This document shows positions 1 through 5,770 of a stretch of DNA of 5,770 nucleotides, one piece after another. The translations under genes were made by a program, and so were the position numbers. Below the pieces are notes generated by a model. The model did not search any database, was not told the origin of the DNA, and saw only the letters and a list, made by a program, of their open reading frames with translations. Within the stretch, counting starts at the first letter, position 1, and every line of letters begins with the position of its first letter. The stretch comes from Actinomycetes bacterium. GTDB lineage: Bacteria; Actinomycetota; Acidimicrobiia; Acidimicrobiales; Microtrichaceae. The stretch is taken from positions 1 through 5,770 of the forward strand of contig JAEZAI010000158.1 in assembly GCA_023427825.1 (NCBI GenBank), given 5' to 3'.

Positions 1-87
1 ACCGGCCAGCTCCTCGATCAGCTCGTGGACGACCGCCGCGGTCAACGGCGCAGGAGACGACACCTCAGCAGGAACCTCATCCGACAT
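1..87 (-). CDS. N-terminal fragment of an unidentified protein (cut by left edge)
   Basis: Reading the minus strand from the ATG at 85-87 gives 29 codons with no stop before the window edge. The protein begins MSDEVPAEVSSPAPL and continues through a helical-looking stretch, VVHELIEELAG. The start is well constrained: an in-frame TGA lies at 97-99, only four codons upstream, and ATG is the only good initiator after it (a CTG at 94-96 is the alternative). The first 14 residues are acidic and rich in Pro and Ser, as expected of a disordered cytoplasmic N-terminus; there is no signal peptide or membrane segment. No clear Shine-Dalgarno sequence precedes the ATG, so translation may be leaderless or SD-independent. 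It lies on the same strand as the topoisomerase gene but 287 bases downstream of it, so it probably has its own promoter. I do not recognise the family from so short a piece. The call rests on the start context and plausible codon use, not on homology. Confidence 0.5.
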   Translation of the reverse strand, partial: MSDEVPAEVSSPAPLTAAVVHELIEELAG

Positions 88-374
88 GGGCCGCAGTCAA
101 CACCACCGGCGCCGCCCCACGCGACCGAACCGTCCCGACGCCCCGCTCCGCACCGTCCCTTTCCCACCCAACGGTCTCGGGCTCGAGGACTGCGGGCGCC
201 GACCTGCGCACCAGAGGATGACGGACGGCTCCGAAGGAGGTCGGACGGAGGGCGCCGCAGCACGGACCGTTGGAGGAGCGAAGCGGGGGAGTAGGTCCGG
301 GATGCGGTGCGCTCTGGCCGACCGGACCCGCGGAACGCGCCGGCATCCCGCCGCGCGGGTTCAAGCCGGCAGCG
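88..374. other. Noncoding gap between left-edge gene and topoisomerase
   Basis: These 287 bases separate two minus-strand genes. Open frames cross the stretch on both strands, but their translations are dominated by Arg, Pro and Gly, show no recognisable domain, and fit chance open frames in GC-rich DNA. The 5' flank of the left-edge gene should hold its promoter, but I could not place convincing -35 and -10 boxes. A TTGACT occurs on the minus strand at 96-101, too close to the ATG to act as a -35 box. The part next to the topoisomerase stop contains a GC-rich hairpin, listed separately. Confidence 0.6.
326..360 (-). terminator. GC-rich hairpin just after the topoisomerase stop
   Basis: A perfect 7-base inverted repeat (ACCCGCG at 326-332, CGCGGGT at 354-360) encloses 21 bases. 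A second 4-bp stem (CGGC at 341-344, GCCG at 350-353) stacks directly on one side, leaving an 8-base bulge. On the minus strand this lies 15 bases past the TAG stop, the expected place for a 3' end. No U-tract follows, so an intrinsic terminator of the textbook type is not shown. It could be a U-less actinobacterial hairpin or an mRNA 3'-end stabiliser. Short GC-rich inverted repeats also arise by chance at this base composition. Confidence 0.3.
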
Positions 375-2825
375 CTACCAGCGCGAGACGCCCGTCCCGA
401 GCCACCGTCGCTTCGTCGCCTTCGAGGCCAGGTCGCGGCCGGTGGCGTGGAGGGTGAGCGTCTCCGCCGTGGGGTCGGGCTTGGACGGGGCGTCCTCGGT
501 GCCGACGACCACGAGCACGCCGGTGTCGGGGCCGACGTAGGCCCACTCCAGGCGCTTCTCGGTGCGGAACTTGGTGATGCGCAGGCCGCCGGTGTTGCGA
601 CCCTTGACCGGGAGCTCCTCGGCGTCGGTGACCTTGGCGGTCTGGGCGTCGCTGACCGTCAGCACGATGGCACCCGGTCCGGCGATGCCGGCGCCGACGA
701 CGGTGGCGCCGTCGCCCAGCTTCATGCCGCCCACGCCGCCGGCTCCCGGGCCCTGGACCGGCACGGAGGCGGCCTCGCAGCGCAGCGCCTGGGCGTTGGA
801 CGCGACGGCCACGAGGTCGGTGCCGTCGGGTGCTGCGGTGGCGGCGACGACCCGGTCGCCCGGCTTGAGCCTGATGGCCGGCTTGCCGGCGGCGAGCGCC
901 AACAGGTCGGCGGCGGCCACCCGCTTCATGACGCCCTGCGCCGTCACCAGCAGGACCGGCGGGGCCGCGGCCTCGCTGCCGGCGGGGGCGCGGTCCCCGG
1001 CGACGAGCGTGAGGACGCTCTCTCCCTTGTCGAGCGGCACCAGCTCGGTGATGGCGGTGCCGCGGGAGCGTCCGGTCACCTCGGGCACGGCGCCCACGGC
1101 GACGGGGAACACCCGACCACGTGAGGTCACGGCCGCCAGCCGCGAGTGCGTGGTGGTCGCCACCCGCTGCGCGAGCACGTCGTGGCGGCCCGGGGCGGCG
1201 GGCCTGGGTCCGCTGACCGGCTCGACGCCGATCATGCCGCTCGTGGTCAGCGCGACGACGCAGGGCTCCTCCACCCGGTTGGCGGCCTCTTCCGCCTCGG
1301 CCTCCTCGAGCGTGACGTCGTCCAGGTGGTCGGGGGTGATGATCTGGCTGCGCCGTTCGAATCCGTAGTTGCCGACCATCTCCTCGAGCTCGTTCAGGAC
1401 GATCGTCCGTTGCCGCTTGTCCGACGCCAGGATCTTCTCGAAGTCGTCGATCCGGCCCCGGAGCTCGCCGGCCTCCGCCTCGAGCTCCAGCTTGGCCAGC
1501 GCGGTCAGGCGACGGAGCTGCATGTCCAGGATGTGCACGGCCTGGACCTCGGTCAGCGAGAGCTCCTCCATGAGCCGGTCGCGTGCCTCGGCCGCGTCCT
1601 CGGAGGAGCGGATGATCGACACCACGAGATCGATCGCGTCGAGCGCGATCAGCAGGCCCTCGACCAGGTGCAGCCGGCGGCGGGCCTTGTCGAGCCGGAA
1701 CTCGGTGCGGCGCCGGACGACGTCGAGGCGGTGGTCGATGTAGTGCTGGCAGAGCTCGTAGAGGCCGACCGTGCGCGGCGTGCCGTCGACGAGGACCACG
1801 TTGTTGATGCCGAACGTGTCCTCCATGGGCGTGAGGCGGTACAGCTCGGTGAGCACGGCCTTGGCGTTGGCGCCCGGGCGCAGCTCGATCTCGATGCGGA
1901 GGCCGGTGTGGCGGTCCGACGTGTTCTTGACGTCGGTGACCAGCGGCAGCTTGCCGTTGCGCATGAGCTCCTGGATGCGCCCGAGCACGCGTTCGGGCCC
2001 GACCAGGTACGGCAGCTCCGTGACGACGATGCCCTGGCGGGCGCGGGTGAGGTCGACGATCTCGGTGGTGGCCCGGAGGCGGACGCTGCCCCGACCGGTC
2101 TCGTACGCCTCGGCGAGGCCCTCGTCGACGACGATGCCGCCCGAGGGGAAGTCGGGACCGGGGAGCACGGCCATGAGCTCGGCGGTGGTCGGCTTGGGTC
2201 GCCGCTTGGTCATGACGAGCTTGATGGCCTCGTACACCTCGCCCAGGTTGTGCGGCGCCATGTTGGTGGCCATGCCGACGGCGATGCCCGAGGTGCCGTT
2301 GACGAGCAGGTTGGGGAGACGCGCCGGCAGGTAGAGCGGTTCCTGGCGTTCGCCGTCGAACGTGGGGCGGAACTCCACGGTCTGCTCGTCGATCTCGGCG
2401 AGCATCTCCATGGCGGCCTCGGTGAGGCGGCACTCGGTGTAGCGGTAGGCGGCCGGTGGGTCGTCGAGCGAGCCGAAGTTGCCGTGCGGGTCGACCAGCG
2501 TGATGTTGCGACCGAAGGGCTGGCCCATGCGCACGAGCGCGTCGTAGATCGCGCCGTCCCCGTGCGGGTGGTACTTGCCCATCGTCTCGCCGACGACGTT
2601 GGCGCACTTGCGGTGCGGACGGTCGGGCCGCATGCCCATGTCCGCCATGGCGTGCAGGATCCGCCGCTGCACGGGCTTGAGGCCGTCGCGCACGTCGGGG
2701 ATGGCCCGCGACGTGATGACCGACAGCGAGTACGCCATGAACGACTCGCCGAGCTCCTGCGCGACCGGGACCTCGATGATCTCCCGGGCGTACCCACCTT
2801 CGAACAGTTCGGTCTGACGTGGCAT
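375..2825 (-). CDS. parC: Type IIA DNA topoisomerase subunit A, ParC-like (topoisomerase IV)
   Basis: This is the breakage-reunion subunit that pairs with a GyrB/ParE-type ATPase, cuts both DNA strands and passes a second duplex through, here most likely for decatenation of daughter chromosomes. Numbered from the chosen ATG (816 aa), the winged-helix domain holds KYHPHGD (84-90), GNFGS (115-119) and AAYRYTE, with catalytic Arg128 and Tyr129. GIAVGMATNMAPHNL follows at 180-194, then the tower and C-gate coiled coil (about 325-470), including LVEGLLIALDAIDLVVSIIR. A beta-pinwheel C-terminal domain starts near 520, with SRGRVFPV at 568-575 and GGLRITKF near 746. The middle region (FGINNV, DHRLDVVRRRTEF, RSSEDA) resembles Streptomyces ParC more than GyrA as I remember those sequences. 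The canonical GyrA box QRRGGKG is absent, and no gyrB neighbours it; both favour ParC. The start is uncertain: a TTG at 2835-2837 would add four residues, neither start has an obvious SD, and an in-frame stop at 2904-2906 limits any extension. Family assignment is very secure; ParC rather than a divergent GyrA is probable. Confidence 0.93.
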   Translation of the reverse strand: MPRQTELFEGGYAREIIEVPVAQELGESFMAYSLSVITSRAIPDVRDGLKPVQRRILHAMADMGMRPDRPHRKCANVVGETMGKYHPHGDGAIYDALVRMGQPFGRNITLVDPHGNFGSLDDPPAAYRYTECRLTEAAMEMLAEIDEQTVEFRPTFDGERQEPLYLPARLPNLLVNGTSGIAVGMATNMAPHNLGEVYEAIKLVMTKRRPKPTTAELMAVLPGPDFPSGGIVVDEGLAEAYETGRGSVRLRATTEIVDLTRARQGIVVTELPYLVGPERVLGRIQELMRNGKLPLVTDVKNTSDRHTGLRIEIELRPGANAKAVLTELYRLTPMEDTFGINNVVLVDGTPRTVGLYELCQHYIDHRLDVVRRRTEFRLDKARRRLHLVEGLLIALDAIDLVVSIIRSSEDAAEARDRLMEELSLTEVQAVHILDMQLRRLTALAKLELEAEAGELRGRIDDFEKILASDKRQRTIVLNELEEMVGNYGFERRSQIITPDHLDDVTLEEAEAEEAANRVEEPCVVALTTSGMIGVEPVSGPRPAAPGRHDVLAQRVATTTHSRLAAVTSRGRVFPVAVGAVPEVTGRSRGTAITELVPLDKGESVLTLVAGDRAPAGSEAAAPPVLLVTAQGVMKRVAAADLLALAAGKPAIRLKPGDRVVAATAAPDGTDLVAVASNAQALRCEAASVPVQGPGAGGVGGMKLGDGATVVGAGIAGPGAIVLTVSDAQTAKVTDAEELPVKGRNTGGLRITKFRTEKRLEWAYVGPDTGVLVVVGTEDAPSKPDPTAETLTLHATGRDLASKATKRRWLGTGVSRW

Positions 2826-3022
2826 GGGCCCATTCAAGCCGCGGGGCCCGACGCCGCCGGGGAGGTCGGGCGTGACGTCCGCCCGGCTGCAGCTCCCGGC
2901 CGCTCACCCTTTAGGGGCAGGGTGATCGAGGCGCCACCGACGCCGGACGGACCCCCGGGCCGGCGGCTCCGAGAAATGTCCGATCAGACCGGGGGTGAAC
3001 GGCGTTCGACTCCTGTGCGACC
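2826..3022. promoter_or_regulatory. Divergent intergenic region between topoisomerase and amidase genes
   Basis: The topoisomerase gene (minus) and the amidase gene (plus) are transcribed away from this 197-base stretch, so it must carry the promoter of each unless transcripts enter from outside. It is very GC-rich. The only AT-rich spots are around 2910-2913 and 2972-2977. I could not identify -35/-10 pairs with confidence on either strand. In-frame stops at 2904-2906 (minus) and 2996-2998 (plus) fix how far each gene could extend into it. A 22-base inverted repeat sits near the middle and is listed separately. Confidence 0.55.
2904..2925. repeat. Inverted repeat TCACCCT-N8-AGGGTGA in divergent promoter region
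   Basis: Two perfectly complementary 7-base arms, TCACCCT (2904-2910) and AGGGTGA (2919-2925), are separated by 8 bases. A smaller overlapping palindrome, CCCT-TT-AGGG (2907-2916), shares the left arm. The 15-base centre-to-centre spacing and the place between two divergent genes would suit a dimeric repressor operator or a hairpin in the topoisomerase leader RNA. No family-specific operator consensus is recognised, and no regulator gene lies in the window, so function is inference from symmetry and location only. Confidence 0.35.
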
Positions 3023-4606
3023 ATGGAGGTCATGGCTGACACTCACACCGACTCCGTCAACGGCTCCTCGTCGGGCGACGGCCCCTGGCTGGGTGACGCC
3101 TGCTCGCTGGTCGACGCCTTCCGGGCGGGGGAGCGGTCCCCGGTCGAGGAGCTGCAGGCGACCCTCGACGCGATCGCCGCCAGCGACCTGAACTGCTTCT
3201 CCTTCCTCGACCCCGAGCGGGCATTCGCCGCCGCGGAGCAGGCCGACCTGTCCAAGCCGTTCGGCGGCGTGCCCGTCGGCATCAAGGAGCTGGAGCAGGT
3301 GGAGGGCTGGCCCGACACCGGCGCCTCGCTCGTGTTCAAGGACCGGATCGCGAACTTCACCGCGGAGTCCACCCGTCGCTTCATCGAGGACGGCGGCGCG
3401 AACCCCGTGGGCCTGACGACCGCGTCCGAGTTCGGCGGCCTCAACGTGGGCGTCACCAAGCTCAACGGCGTGGCGCACAACCCGTGGCGCCACGGCCGCA
3501 CCGTGGGCGGTTCGTCGGGTGGCAGCGCGGCGGCGGTCGCCGGCGGCCTGGTCACGATCGCCAACGGCGGCGACGGCGGCGGCTCGATCCGCATCCCGGC
3601 CGGCTACAACGGCCTGTTCGGCATGAAGGGCACGTTCGGCCGCATGTCCCGTGGCCCGCACGCCTTCTCCCGCCCCGGCACCGTGGTGCTCGGCTGCCTG
3701 GCCCGCTCGGTCCGCGACGCCGCCCGCCACTTCGACGTGTGCGCCGGCGAGGACCCGCGGGACCCGACGCGCCTCCCCAACCCCGGCGGCTGGGAGCGCA
3801 ACCTGGGCTCCACCGACCTCAAGGGCCGCAAGGTGGCGATCCTCCCGTCGATCGCCGGCGTGACGCTCGAGCCGGGCGTGGAGCGCGAGGTCCGCGAGCG
3901 GGCCGCAGCGCTGCTCGAGGTCACGGGCATGGTGCCCGTCGACATCGAGCTGGACCTGCCCAACCTGGCGGCGCAGTGGGCCATGGGCAACCTGTCCACG
4001 CTGCTCGCCGAGCTCGACGACCTGTGGCCCGCGTGCGCCGACGACCTCACCGACGAGATCGCGCTCGGCCTCATGCTCGCCCAGACGACCTACAACCTGA
4101 ACCTCGCCGCCGTTGCCGAGGCGCAGCGCCTGCAGGCCAACGAGGCCATGGCCTCCGCCTTCGAGCAGGTCGACTACGTCGTCTGCGCCACCAACCCCGG
4201 CCCGGCGTTCGCCGCCGACGCGGCCACGTCGAGCCCGACGGCCACGTTCCTGGACAGCGCCAAGTCGTCGTCGGTGGCCCGCGGCGCCTTCCGCGGCCTG
4301 ATGGCGAGCGTTCGCATGGCCAACGGTGCCTTCCCCAGGCTCTCCAACCGGCTCATCGAGCTGGTGGTCGAGCGGGTGCCCGACCTGGTCACCATGGGCG
4401 GCCTGACGATCATCTCGAACATCTACGGCAACCCGGCCGTGTCGATCCCCGCCGGCTCGGTCGACGGTCTGCCCGTCGGCCTGCAGGTCATGGCCCGCCA
4501 CCATCGCGACGCCGAGCTGTTCGACGTCAGCTACGCGTACGAGCGTGAGATCGGCTGGCCGCTGGTCGCCCCGGGCGTCGCCGCCCGCGAGCTCGCCCCG
4601 GCCTGA
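3023..4606 (+). CDS. Amidase-signature family hydrolase
   Basis: The 527-aa product belongs to the amidase-signature (AS) serine hydrolases, which cleave C-N amide bonds through a Ser-cisSer-Lys triad. The catalytic Lys88 lies in VGIKELEQVEG, the cis-Ser164 in GGSSGGSAAAVA (162-173), and the acylating Ser188 in GGDGGGSIRIPAGYNG (182-197). The 24-residue spacing of the two serines matches that of characterised AS enzymes such as FAAH. The C-terminal GNPAVSIPAG...GLPVGLQVMA (469-491) is the usual end-of-fold motif. There is no signal peptide or transmembrane segment, so it is probably cytoplasmic. Substrate cannot be read from sequence: simple amides, aryl amides or cyclic-dimer/nylon-type amides are all possible. 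It is not GatA by context, since no gatB or gatC is adjacent. An in-frame TGA at 2996-2998 makes ATG 3023 the first usable start. A second ATG at 3032 sits only two bases after GGAGG, too close for an ideal SD. One oddity is Glu89 following the catalytic Lys, where most AS enzymes have Asp. Confidence 0.93.
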   Translation: MEVMADTHTDSVNGSSSGDGPWLGDACSLVDAFRAGERSPVEELQATLDAIAASDLNCFSFLDPERAFAAAEQADLSKPFGGVPVGIKELEQVEGWPDTGASLVFKDRIANFTAESTRRFIEDGGANPVGLTTASEFGGLNVGVTKLNGVAHNPWRHGRTVGGSSGGSAAAVAGGLVTIANGGDGGGSIRIPAGYNGLFGMKGTFGRMSRGPHAFSRPGTVVLGCLARSVRDAARHFDVCAGEDPRDPTRLPNPGGWERNLGSTDLKGRKVAILPSIAGVTLEPGVEREVRERAAALLEVTGMVPVDIELDLPNLAAQWAMGNLSTLLAELDDLWPACADDLTDEIALGLMLAQTTYNLNLAAVAEAQRLQANEAMASAFEQVDYVVCATNPGPAFAADAATSSPTATFLDSAKSSSVARGAFRGLMASVRMANGAFPRLSNRLIELVVERVPDLVTMGGLTIISNIYGNPAVSIPAGSVDGLPVGLQVMARHHRDAELFDVSYAYEREIGWPLVAPGVAARELAPA

Positions 4607-4619
4607 CCCGCCCGCCCCT

Positions 4620-4675
4620 CCCGTTCTGCTGTGCAGAACCAGAAGGATCCTTCCGGTTCTGCACAACAGAACGGG
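4620..4675. terminator. Long layered inverted repeat, probable bidirectional terminator
   Basis: This lies in the 75-base gap between two convergent genes, 14 bases after the amidase stop and 7 bases after the oxidoreductase stop. Arms 4620-4640 and 4655-4675 are complementary at 20 of 21 positions. The one exception, C4629 against A4666, is a C-A mismatch in plus-strand RNA but a G-U wobble in minus-strand RNA, so the minus transcript can form an unbroken 21-bp stem. The 14-base apex contains a perfect 12-base palindrome, GAAGGATCCTTC (4642-4653). No U-run follows on either side, so termination would be of the U-less type or assisted by Rho. Its GC content (about 57%) is well below that of the surroundings. 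The element is certain as a structure; its role as terminator is inferred from its position. Confidence 0.8.
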
Positions 4676-4681
4676 TGACGC

Positions 4682-5710
4682 TCAGACCGGGAGGATGATC
4701 TCGGCCGCCTGACGGACCTGGTCGACGCTGCCGGCGGCGACGAGGATCTCGGTCACCGCGGACTCCTTCCACGCCGCCACCCGGTCGGCGATGCGCGCTG
4801 GCGTGCCGACCAGCGAGATCTCGTCCGCGAACTCGACCGGCACCTCGAACACGGCCTCGTCGCCACGGCCGTCGAGGAACATCTCCTGGATGCGCAGCGC
4901 CTGCTCGCCCAGGCCCATCCGGGCTGCGAGCTTGGTGTGGTAGTTCTGGCCCTTCGCCCCCATGCCCCCGATGTAGAAGGCGAGCATCGCCCGGGTGACC
5001 GCGAGCGCGTCGGCGATCGTCTCGTCCCGATCGTCCTCGGTCACGTGGAACACGGCGAGCGCGGCGACCTCGAAGTCGTCCCTGGCCCCGGCGAGCTGGT
5101 CGGCGTACACGTCCTGACGGAACGGGGAGTAGTAGAGCGGCAGCCAGCCGTCCGCGATCTCCGCGGTCTGCGTGACGTTCTTGGGACCCTCGGCGCCCAG
5201 GTAGATCGGGATGTGGCGCCGGAGCGGGTGCACGATCGACTTGAGCGACTTGCCCAGCCCGACCGACCCCTCGCCGCTGTAGGGGTGCTGGTGGAACTCG
5301 CCCTGGAAGTCGAGCGGCTCCTCCCGCGCGACGACCCGGCGGATGATCTCGACGTATTCGCGCGTGCGGGCGAGCGGCTTGTCCGACGGGCGGCCGTACC
5401 ACCCCTCGACCACCTGGGGACCGGATACGCCGAGTCCCAGACGGAACCGTCCGTTCGACAGGTGGTCCATGGTGATCGCCGACATGGCGGTGGCGGTCGG
5501 CGTCCTCGCCGCCAGTTGCATGACCGACGTGCCGAGTGCGATGCGCTCGGTCTTGGCGGCCAGGTAGGCGAGCGGCGACAGGGCGTCGGAGCCCCACGCC
5601 TCGGCGGTCCACACGGACGTGAAGCCCAGGCGCTCGGCCTCGACCGCGCGCTCCACCCAGTCCGACGAGGGCAGCTGCCCCCAGTAGCCGAGCTGCAGTC
5701 CCAGATCCAT
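4682..5710 (-). CDS. LLM-class F420-dependent oxidoreductase, Rv3520c-like
   Basis: The 342-aa product is a luciferase-like monooxygenase superfamily enzyme (single TIM barrel) that probably uses reduced coenzyme F420 for hydride transfer to an unknown organic substrate in the cytoplasm. From the N-terminus, MDLGLQLGYWG, LGFTSVWTAEAWGSDALSPL (29-48), AARTPTATAM (67-76), GLGVSGPQVVEGWYG (92-106), YLGAEGPKNV (170-179), AEIADGWLPL (183-192) and FYIGGMGAKG (245-254) match the pattern I know for the Rv3520c-type subfamily (TIGR03559). Length is normal and the gene appears intact. I chose the ATG at 5708-5710 because the family consistently begins with this short Met-X-Leu-Gly-Leu strand. The frame remains open to the right edge, adding 20 Arg/Pro-rich residues that look noncoding. 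Upstream of the ATG is a G-rich run and AGGA, a weak or poorly spaced SD. Converges on the amidase gene, so the two are separate transcription units. FMN rather than F420 use cannot be excluded from sequence alone. Confidence 0.92.
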   Translation of the reverse strand: MDLGLQLGYWGQLPSSDWVERAVEAERLGFTSVWTAEAWGSDALSPLAYLAAKTERIALGTSVMQLAARTPTATAMSAITMDHLSNGRFRLGLGVSGPQVVEGWYGRPSDKPLARTREYVEIIRRVVAREEPLDFQGEFHQHPYSGEGSVGLGKSLKSIVHPLRRHIPIYLGAEGPKNVTQTAEIADGWLPLYYSPFRQDVYADQLAGARDDFEVAALAVFHVTEDDRDETIADALAVTRAMLAFYIGGMGAKGQNYHTKLAARMGLGEQALRIQEMFLDGRGDEAVFEVPVEFADEISLVGTPARIADRVAAWKESAVTEILVAAGSVDQVRQAAEIILPV

Positions 5711-5770
5711 GTCCTGTCCCCCCGTCGGGTGCGGTCGCTGTCGTCGGTCGGAGTCGGCCGGGGTTCGCAC
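5711..5770 (-). other. Upstream flank of the F420 oxidoreductase gene
   Basis: These 60 bases precede the chosen start of the oxidoreductase. The frame stays open here and could begin from a GTG at the very edge, but the 20 residues it would add (MRTPADSDRRQRPHPTGGQD) are unlike anything at the start of this family. A G-rich run (GGGGGG on the minus strand, about 7-14 bases before the ATG) may serve in ribosome binding. No promoter boxes were identified. Confidence 0.4.

Noticed and set aside
354..372. tRNA T-arm-like GGTTCAAGCC near the topoisomerase stop
   Set aside because: It matches the B-box pattern, but the flanking bases pair at only one of five T-stem positions, and no anticodon or acceptor stem could be drawn.
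361..2907. 848-aa minus-strand open frame overlapping the topoisomerase gene
   Set aside because: It is a different frame of the same strand over the same DNA. Its translation is Arg/His/Pro/Gly-rich low complexity with no domain, as expected of a shadow frame in GC-rich coding sequence.
1146..3191. 681-aa plus-strand open frame antisense to the topoisomerase gene
   Set aside because: Its composition (runs of Val, Asp, Gly, Leu, Arg, Ala) is the antisense shadow of a high-GC gene; no recognisable motif and no separate start context.
2976..3191. Possible 71-aa upstream ORF beginning MSDQTGGERRS and overlapping the amidase start
   Set aside because: The ATG is preceded by GAGA, which is suggestive, but most of the frame lies within amidase coding sequence and reads as Arg/Pro/Ser/Thr-rich shadow with no homology signal.
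2984..4666. 560-aa minus-strand open frame antisense to the amidase gene
   Set aside because: It mirrors the amidase almost completely and is low complexity, while the amidase frame has a full set of catalytic motifs. It also runs into the inverted repeat.
4623..4672. LexA/SOS-type operator reading of the GTTCTG/CAGAAC repeats
   Set aside because: The actinobacterial SOS box has GAAC followed by GTTC with a 4-base gap; here the half-sites point the other way and lie between gene 3' ends, where an operator is unlikely.
4527..5612. 361-aa minus-strand frame overlapping the F420 oxidoreductase
   Set aside because: Arg/Gly-rich shadow that crosses the inverted repeat and the end of the amidase; the oxidoreductase frame carries the family motifs.
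5711..5770. 20-residue N-terminal extension of the F420 oxidoreductase
   Set aside because: The family begins at the MDLGLQLGYW strand. The extension is Arg/Pro-rich, has no signal-peptide character, and would need a GTG exactly at the window edge.

Overview
This is a GC-rich (roughly 70%) window whose genes look actinobacterial. The two best taxonomic cues are a Streptomyces-type second type IIA topoisomerase subunit (ParC-like) and an F420-dependent luciferase-like monooxygenase of the Rv3520c kind, a cofactor family typical of Actinobacteria. Placement deeper than 'Actinobacteria, perhaps an Acidimicrobiia-like lineage' is inference. I see no tRNA, rRNA, CRISPR, transposase, phage gene or attachment site.

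Layout, left to right. Positions 1-87 hold the first 29 codons of a minus-strand gene that runs off the left edge. Positions 88-374 are noncoding, with a GC-rich hairpin just past the topoisomerase stop. The topoisomerase gene fills 375-2825 on the minus strand. Positions 2826-3022 are a divergent intergenic region with a short inverted repeat. An amidase-signature hydrolase lies on the plus strand at 3023-4606. A 75-base gap follows, almost filled by a long layered inverted repeat (4620-4675) that is probably a bidirectional terminator. A minus-strand F420-dependent oxidoreductase occupies 4682-5710. Positions 5711-5770 are its upstream flank.

The genes do not form one pathway. The topoisomerase is a housekeeping chromosome-segregation enzyme, away from any gyrB/recF/dnaA context. 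The amidase and oxidoreductase are generic catabolic or secondary-metabolism enzymes, transcribed towards each other and so not in one operon. I found no convincing new multi-gene system. The best second-look items are the nested palindrome between the convergent genes, the glycine at the quinolone-contact position of the topoisomerase, and the loss of the GyrA box in its C-terminal domain.
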